Source: Spartobacteria bacterium
Lineage (GTDB): Bacteria; Verrucomicrobiota; Verrucomicrobiia; Chthoniobacterales; UBA10450
Assembly: GCA_003134785.1 (NCBI GenBank)
Contig: PLCN01000013.1
Location: 1-64,000 of the forward strand
Reading direction: 5' to 3'
DNA: 64,000 bases
A model generated the notes under the pieces. It was not told the DNA's origin and made no database searches. It saw nothing but the letters and a program-made list of their open reading frames with translations. Positions within the stretch are counted from its first letter, which is position 1; the number at the start of each line of letters is the position of its first letter. Below, piece by piece: positions 59,235 through 64,000 of the stretch. A program made the position numbers and the translations under genes.

Positions 59235-61040
59235 ATGGTGGAAAAACAGGAACCAGTCGAATCACGCCGCTTGCGAATCAGGTTTCTTTGGCGGCTGAAA
59301 TTTTGGGTCTGGTTGCGCGAACGAGCCCATCCCACCGATCTTCAGGTCACTCTTTTTTGGGCGGGCGTCGTCGGTTTTTGCGGCGCAGTGTGTTCCATCG
59401 CGTTCCGCTATGTCACCAGCGCGGTCCATAAATCGATGACCGGAAGCTCGGCTCCCGGCTTGTCCGAAAGTTTCACCCATCTTCCTCCGCTGCTCCGATT
59501 GGTTATCCCCGGAATTGGCGGCCTGATCGCAGGCGCCATCCTCTACTTCGGCATGCGCTGGCATGGTGAAGTCATCACCACCGATTACATGGAAGCGGTC
59601 GTGCTTGGGGACGGAAAGATCTCCGCGCGCCGCAGCTTGGTGAAATGCTTTTCGGCCTTGTTCACGATCGCTTCCGGCGGATCAATCGGGCGTGAGGGTC
59701 CGCTCGTTCAACTCTCGTCCCTCAGCGCATCGCTCGCCGGCCGTCTGCAAAATTGGTCCGCGCCGCGGCTGCGCTTGCTCGTCGGTTGTGGCGCGGCTGC
59801 GGGCATAGCATCCGCCTATAACGCGCCCATTGCCGGTGCGCTTTTTGTTGCGGAAATCGTCCTCGGATCGGTCGCGATGGAAATCTTTGGGCCGCTCATT
59901 TTCTCGTCCGTCATCGCCACTCTGACCGTGCGCGCTTTTCTCAGCGGCAGCCCGCTCTATGAGATTCCATCGTTTCGGTTAAATGGAAATTGGGAGATCG
60001 TTCCCTACCTCTTGCTCGGTCTCTGGGTCGGCTTGATCGCGCCCTGGTTCATCCGTTTTTTGCGCGCATGCGAAAACCTGGCCGCCCGCATCACGGCGCC
60101 AGTTTACGTTAAGATGGCTGTCGGCGGTCTGATCGTGGGCGCGCTCGCGCTCGTGCATCCGGAAGTTTGCGGCAACGGCTACAGCGCCGTGAACGCGATC
60201 CTGCGCGGCCAATGGCTTTGGCAAGTCCTTGCCGTCATCCTCATTTTTAAGGTCATCGCGACCGGCGCCACCTTTGGCTCGGGCGCGGTTGGCGGAGTCT
60301 TCACGCCTACGCTTTTCGTCGGGGCCAGCCTCGGCTTCCTCTTCGGTGACGTCGCCCAGTTTTTGCCCGGCCATCTCGCCGTCAATCCAAGCGCATTTGC
60401 TCTCGTGGGGATGGGCGCCTTCCTCGCTGCCACCACGCACGCGCCGATCATGGCCATCATCATGATCTTCGAGGTCACGCTCGATTATGAAATCATTCTC
60501 CCCCTCATGCTCGCGTGCGTTGTCGGGTATTACACCTCGGTCAGCATCGAGCGGCGCTCCATTTACGCGGAGCCGCTCAAACGCAAGGGCGCCGGCGATT
60601 ATCGGCATCAACTGGCTGAGCTCCACGTGCGCGACCTTGTGAAAAAAGACCCACTCACTGTTCCCGGAACCGCCCGGTTTGCAGAGATCGCGCAAAAATT
60701 TATCGCCAGCCGCGTCAATCACCTCTACGTGACCGACGCGGGCCGTTTCGTAGGAGCGATCTCACTTCACGACATTAAAAATTACCTGAACGCGCCGGAG
60801 CTGGCTGAGTTAGTTATCGCCGACGACATCGTCCACCACGGTTTCCCGGTCGTGCGGCCGGAAGCGACGCTCGCAGAGGCGATGGAAAGTTTCGTCCATC
60901 ATGATGGCGAACGTCTTCCCGTGGTGAGTAGGTCCGCCGATCACCGCCTCATCGGAAGCATCTCGAAAACCGATGTTATCCTCGCGCTCGCCGGCAGCAG
61001 TAGATCGCCGGCGACAGTCCAATCGTCCGACGCTCAGTAA
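59235..61040 (+). CDS. ClC-family chloride channel/antiporter with CBS domains
   Basis: A 601-residue membrane protein. The ClC core shows SGGSIGREGPLVQLSSLSAS with the GREGP gating-Glu motif, NAPIAGALFVAEIVLG, and GSGAVGGVFTPTLFVGASLG (GxFxP). Two CBS domains follow from about residue 465 (VRDLVKKDPLTVPGTARFAE, HHGFPVVRPEATLAEAMESF), probably nucleotide-sensing. The start ATG 59235 is 40 bp past a repeat zone. Its last 7 bases overlap the convergent gene at 61034. Confidence 0.95.
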   Translation: MVEKQEPVESRRLRIRFLWRLKFWVWLRERAHPTDLQVTLFWAGVVGFCGAVCSIAFRYVTSAVHKSMTGSSAPGLSESFTHLPPLLRLVIPGIGGLIAGAILYFGMRWHGEVITTDYMEAVVLGDGKISARRSLVKCFSALFTIASGGSIGREGPLVQLSSLSASLAGRLQNWSAPRLRLLVGCGAAAGIASAYNAPIAGALFVAEIVLGSVAMEIFGPLIFSSVIATLTVRAFLSGSPLYEIPSFRLNGNWEIVPYLLLGLWVGLIAPWFIRFLRACENLAARITAPVYVKMAVGGLIVGALALVHPEVCGNGYSAVNAILRGQWLWQVLAVILIFKVIATGATFGSGAVGGVFTPTLFVGASLGFLFGDVAQFLPGHLAVNPSAFALVGMGAFLAATTHAPIMAIIMIFEVTLDYEIILPLMLACVVGYYTSVSIERRSIYAEPLKRKGAGDYRHQLAELHVRDLVKKDPLTVPGTARFAEIAQKFIASRVNHLYVTDAGRFVGAISLHDIKNYLNAPELAELVIADDIVHHGFPVVRPEATLAEAMESFVHHDGERLPVVSRSADHRLIGSISKTDVILALAGSSRSPATVQSSDAQ

Positions 61041-61474
61041 AGCCCGTTCTTCTTATCCACAAAGATCTCGATCAACCGATCACTCTGATCGAAGGCCCAC
61101 TGCGCGCTGACTTCCTTCTGCATCATCAGCGGCGCCGAAAGGAAAACCACTTCCGGATGATCGTAATACTGACCCAGATAGACCTGGATCCGTTTCACGC
61201 CGCGCTTCTTTGATTGCTCCGCGGCCGGTCCGGTCGCCGATTCATTCTCGATTGTGATCGGCGCGTCGCTCGCGTGGCCCAGTTGCGCGGAAATAAATTC
61301 GAGCACCTTCGCGGCGCTGGAGCCAAGCGGAGTGTAGCGCAGCAACACCGCGCGAATCTCCGCCCGGTGCGCCCGCAGATCGACCACCACCGGCGGCTCT
61401 TTCGTGTCACACACGGCCGATCCCGCGCTCGCCATGATTAGGAGGAGCACTAATCCGAAACGACGCGCCCTCAT
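61034..61474 (-). CDS. small exported protein of unknown function
   Basis: A 146-residue protein with a signal peptide (FGLVLLLIMASAGSAVCD). The mature part includes VVVDLRAHRAEIRAVLLRYT, PLGSSAAKVLEFISAQLG and VYLGQYYDHPEVVFLSAPLM. An alpha/beta layout is likely; no family recognised. It converges with the ClC gene with a 7-base stop overlap and is followed upstream by the anti-sigma gene in the same direction. Confidence 0.7.
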   Translation of the reverse strand: MRARRFGLVLLLIMASAGSAVCDTKEPPVVVDLRAHRAEIRAVLLRYTPLGSSAAKVLEFISAQLGHASDAPITIENESATGPAAEQSKKRGVKRIQVYLGQYYDHPEVVFLSAPLMMQKEVSAQWAFDQSDRLIEIFVDKKNGLY

Positions 61475-61532
61475 AATTATAAGCTTCAGCGAGAAACCCA
61501 CAGCGTGCAATCCGAGCCGGCGTGCGAGCCGG

Positions 61533-62267
61533 TTATGGGGCAAAGTGCGCGGCGAATTGGTGAAGCTCTTCGGCGTTCAAATCGGAGACAGCCCAATAAT
61601 CCATCTCACCGCGGGTCCAATGAATGAGATGGTAACCGCGCCGCGTTAGCGCGGAAGGCGCGGCGGCACGATTCGTCGACGCCGGGACGATAAACAAATT
61701 AATCGGATGTTTGTTCCGTTCGTAAACGAGCGCGACCACAGTCTTGCCCTGGAGATAATCCAATCGTCCTCCGACCAGGGGGAACCCATCTGCCGCGAGA
61801 TCGCGAACTTCCGGCGCAAAATCGACCTTGCCGTCGAACCACGGTTTCACCGTGTGCTGGTTTGACGAGGCAACATCGACCAGGTGCGTAGCGAGCAGCG
61901 ATCGGACGTGGTTCGCCACCACATCATCGGCTATCGCCTCACGCGGCGCGCGCGTTGTCTGGGAAAGGGCAAAGACAAGGAGTAACAGCGCGCAAGCGGC
62001 GCCGGCTGCAAAAACCCACCACCCGATCTGGCGCGCGGGTTTCGCTTCTTTGCGGAGCGCGGCGCGCACGTTTTTCCGCAATGCTGCGGGAGCATGATAC
62101 GCTGGAGCGCTAGCTGTCAGCACGCTGCTCAAGGCGCGAATGCGCTGCTCGAGTGCGCGGCATTCTTCGCAAGCGCTCAAATGTAACTCGACCTCGCGCG
62201 CGTTAGCGACATCCAGCTCACCGTCCACATACGGATGGATGCGCTCCTGGATTTCTTGATGATTCAT
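61533..62267 (-). CDS. zinc-finger anti-sigma factor, membrane-bound
   Basis: A 244-residue anti-sigma factor. The N-terminal zinc-binding ASD domain has HxxxCxxC in VELHLSACEECRALEQRIRA, preceded by IQERIHPYVDGELDVANARE. A single membrane helix (WWVFAAGAACALLLLVFALS) separates it from a periplasmic domain. It overlaps the sigma gene by 4 bases, so the pair is coupled, and it should hold the sigma factor inactive until a signal releases it. Confidence 0.9.
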   Translation of the reverse strand: MNHQEIQERIHPYVDGELDVANAREVELHLSACEECRALEQRIRALSSVLTASAPAYHAPAALRKNVRAALRKEAKPARQIGWWVFAAGAACALLLLVFALSQTTRAPREAIADDVVANHVRSLLATHLVDVASSNQHTVKPWFDGKVDFAPEVRDLAADGFPLVGGRLDYLQGKTVVALVYERNKHPINLFIVPASTNRAAAPSALTRRGYHLIHWTRGEMDYWAVSDLNAEELHQFAAHFAP

Positions 62268-62803
62268 TTCGTTGCGTCCGGAAAATTCTTGGAAAGGATC
62301 AGGTAAAGCTGCCGCCGCGCACGCGCCAGGCGCGACATGACTGTCCCGACTGGAATGTTCGCGATATCGGCGATCTCCTTGTAAGAGCAATCTTCGAGTT
62401 CGCGCAGCGTGATGACCTCCCGAAATTCGGCGGGTAACTCCTCGATGGCCGCTCGCACGGTCTGCCGATCCAAATCACGGTCGAGCTGCCCACCCACGTC
62501 GAGTTGGGCGCTTTCCGGGCTATGGAGTTCCTCATCAAAAACCACCTCGTCTTCATTTTTGCGCGCTCGTTGGAGCACGGTGAAAGAGGTGTTGCGCACG
62601 ATCTTCAGAAACCAGGCGCGGCTGTTTTCGCCCCGAAAGCTTTCGTAAAAACGGAAGGCGCGCAGACACGCCTCCTGCACCGCGTCTTGCGCGTCCTGTT
62701 CGTTGCGCACGAGAAAACGCGCCAGGCTGTAAGCCGCGTCCAGGTGCGGCAGGATGATGCGCTCGAAATCCCGCACCTGGGAAGTCTCCCTGAACCGAAT
62801 CAT
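62264..62803 (-). CDS. ECF-type sigma-70 family RNA polymerase sigma factor
   Basis: A 179-residue ECF sigma. Region 2 shows HLDAAYSLARFLVRNEQDAQ, DAVQEACLRAFRFYESFRGE; region 4 shows AAIEELPAEFREVITLRELE, DCSYKEIADIANIPVGTVMS with its HTH. Starts ATG 62803. Partner anti-sigma follows; the divergent Tat-phosphoesterase gene starts 133 bp away and may be a target. Confidence 0.95.
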   Translation of the reverse strand: MIRFRETSQVRDFERIILPHLDAAYSLARFLVRNEQDAQDAVQEACLRAFRFYESFRGENSRAWFLKIVRNTSFTVLQRARKNEDEVVFDEELHSPESAQLDVGGQLDRDLDRQTVRAAIEELPAEFREVITLRELEDCSYKEIADIANIPVGTVMSRLARARRQLYLILSKNFPDATK

Positions 62804-62936
62804 GCGCCGTTGCTTTCAATCATAAAGAACAAGACTCCGCCCACCTCGATTTTATTCCCGCACGCGAAAAATCGCCGCGGCCGGGAATAAGTGCGCCTGC
62901 CATCAAGTCGAGATGAGCAGAAGGACAATATCATCT

Positions 62937-63881
62937 ATGAACGATCACATTTTGCACAATCACAATCCCGACGGCATCGATCGCCGGGGCTTTCTCAAAT
63001 GCATGGCTTGGGCCGGCACGGGAGTACTTTGGACTGTAAGCGGAGGCATCCTCACGTCGAAAATACTCGGCGCCACGGCGGACCTTGGCGGCGGGGACTT
63101 CACCTTCGCGCAAATTAGCGACAGCCATATCGGGTTCAACAAGGACGCTAACAAAGACGTGATCGCCACGCTGCAAAAAGCGATCGCCAAGCTCAACGCT
63201 TTGCCCAAGCCGCCGGATTTTATTCTGCACACTGGCGATCTTAGTCATCTTTCCGAGGCGGCAGAGTTCGATGCGCTCGAACAAAACCTCAAGCAAATCA
63301 AGACCGGTGAAATTTTCTACGTACCGGGTGAACATGACGTGATCAGCGATAACGGTGCGCTCTATCGAGAGCGCTTCGGCGGGAAATCGCTCGGAGCCGG
63401 CTGGTACAGTTTCGACAAGCGCGGCGTGCATTTCGTTGCGCTGGTTAACGTCGTCAACATCCGTGAAGGCGGCCTGGGAGTCCTGGGCCAGGAACAAATC
63501 GATTGGCTGAAGAAAGATCTCGCGCCACTTTCGGCCAGCACTCCCATCGTGGTCTTCGCGCACATTCCGCTTTGGGCGGTCTATCCGCAATGGGGCTGGG
63601 GCACGGACGACGCCGAGCAAGCCCTGGGATTTCTCCGGCGGTTCGGTTCGGTCACGGTCTTGAACGGTCACATTCATCAAACCGTAAAAAAAGTCGAAGG
63701 TAACATCACCTTTCACACCGCAATGTCGACGGCCTTCCCGCAGCCGGCGCCCGGTTCCGCTCCGAAACCCGGGCCGATGAAAGTAGAAGCGGAACGTCTC
63801 AGCTCAGTGCTCGGGATCACGGATATCAATTACGTGGAAGGCAACCACACCCTGGCAGTCGTGGATAGCACTTTGGCCTAA
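62937..63881 (+). CDS. Tat-exported metallophosphoesterase
   Basis: A 314-residue calcineurin-like phosphoesterase. The N-terminus has a Tat-type motif (DRRGFLKCMAWAGTGVLWTV). The metal site is complete: FAQISDSHIG, ILHTGDLSHL, YVPGEHDVIS, VVFAHIPLW and LNGHIHQTVK. It probably acts on phosphodiesters or nucleotides outside the cytosol. ATG 62937 follows AGAAGGA; 62913 would add eight residues before the Tat motif. Confidence 0.92.
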   Translation: MNDHILHNHNPDGIDRRGFLKCMAWAGTGVLWTVSGGILTSKILGATADLGGGDFTFAQISDSHIGFNKDANKDVIATLQKAIAKLNALPKPPDFILHTGDLSHLSEAAEFDALEQNLKQIKTGEIFYVPGEHDVISDNGALYRERFGGKSLGAGWYSFDKRGVHFVALVNVVNIREGGLGVLGQEQIDWLKKDLAPLSASTPIVVFAHIPLWAVYPQWGWGTDDAEQALGFLRRFGSVTVLNGHIHQTVKKVEGNITFHTAMSTAFPQPAPGSAPKPGPMKVEAERLSSVLGITDINYVEGNHTLAVVDSTLA

Positions 63882-63902
63882 CGACCGCGAGTCAATACTA
63901 CA

Positions 63903-64000
63903 ATGCTTATGACTTCACTCTTCTGGTCGCGGTTGCATGGCGGTGCGACCCATTTCCCCATCGCCTTCATGTTTGCCTCCGCGTTTTTTGACGCGCTCGG
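63903..64000 (+). CDS. DUF2231-like membrane protein, 5' end only
   Basis: Runs off the window. The visible 32 codons read MLMTSLFWSRLHGGATHFPI then AFMFASAFFDAL, matching the DUF2231 pattern of an HG..HFPIA helix. ATG 63903 (or 63909) is 19 bp after the phosphoesterase stop, so the two are probably cotranscribed. Confidence 0.6.
   Translation, partial: MLMTSLFWSRLHGGATHFPIAFMFASAFFDAL

Noticed and set aside
1-64000. Apparent frequency of the hexamer CTAACG/CGTTAG, often at stop codons
   Set aside because: A manual count gave about 35 sites on both strands, close to what base composition predicts (high twenties). Many sites are simply TAA stops followed by CG or Leu codons.

Overview
The window looks like chromosomal DNA of a moderately GC-rich, Gram-negative-type bacterium, most likely a soil member of the Verrucomicrobiota (Chthoniobacterales/Spartobacteria-like). 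This is inferred from a fused SecDF, DUF5069 and DUF6572 proteins, many small exported proteins, an Hsp70/formylglycine-enzyme-like chaperone module, and dense palindromic repeats of a kind I associate with that phylum. A lipid A-type acyltransferase, lipoproteins and Tat/Sec signals indicate an outer membrane. No rRNA, tRNA, CRISPR array, phage gene or transposase was found.

Layout. 0-2 kb: a lipoprotein with an HExxH motif and two damaged genes (HIT, Nudix). 2-5.2 kb: housekeeping yajC, secDF and rpsU. 5.5-14 kb: one long minus-strand run, ccsA/hemX-like, hemA, hemC, cobA-hemD, grpE-like, lidless hsp70, then a J-like/FGE fusion. Tetrapyrrole synthesis is thus followed directly by a specialised chaperone set. 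14-22 kb: DUF3828, apt, a His-rich DUF6572 protein, queF-queC, ku, ispH, an L,D-transpeptidase and an LpxL-type acyltransferase. 22-32.5 kb: an MFS carrier, a bactofilin, a broken DUF427 gene, a propeller protein, a FAD amine oxidase, an MBOAT/SGNH O-acetylation pair and small exported proteins. 32.6-44 kb: a class V aminotransferase, an exported quinone-oxidoreductase pair (one broken), a GYF/PH membrane protein, acyltransferase-3, msrB, DinB-like and TMEM43-like proteins. 44-51 kb: GNAT, an exported histidine phosphatase, a J-domain protein, a broken tag, a fibronectin relic, DUF5069, and divergent oxyR/katE with a recognisable OxyR operator. 51-57.5 kb: DUF4126, exported oligopeptidase B, a cupin, a helical-repeat protein, NIPSNAP, a 36-residue basic protein and a creatininase-family hydrolase. 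57.6-59.2 kb: an unusual repeat zone with five copies of an odd palindrome, a small HTH regulator and two truncated copies of the creatininase 5' end. 59.2-64 kb: a ClC channel, an anti-sigma/ECF-sigma pair, a Tat-exported phosphoesterase and the start of a DUF2231-like gene.

Two themes stand out. First, at least six small genes are broken by single-base indels, internal deletions or nonsense codons; this is either real erosion or assembly error. Second, several families of palindromic intergenic repeats are scattered through the window; one copy now encodes part of the HemC N-terminus, and one 140-bp family occurs as two mirror-image copies.
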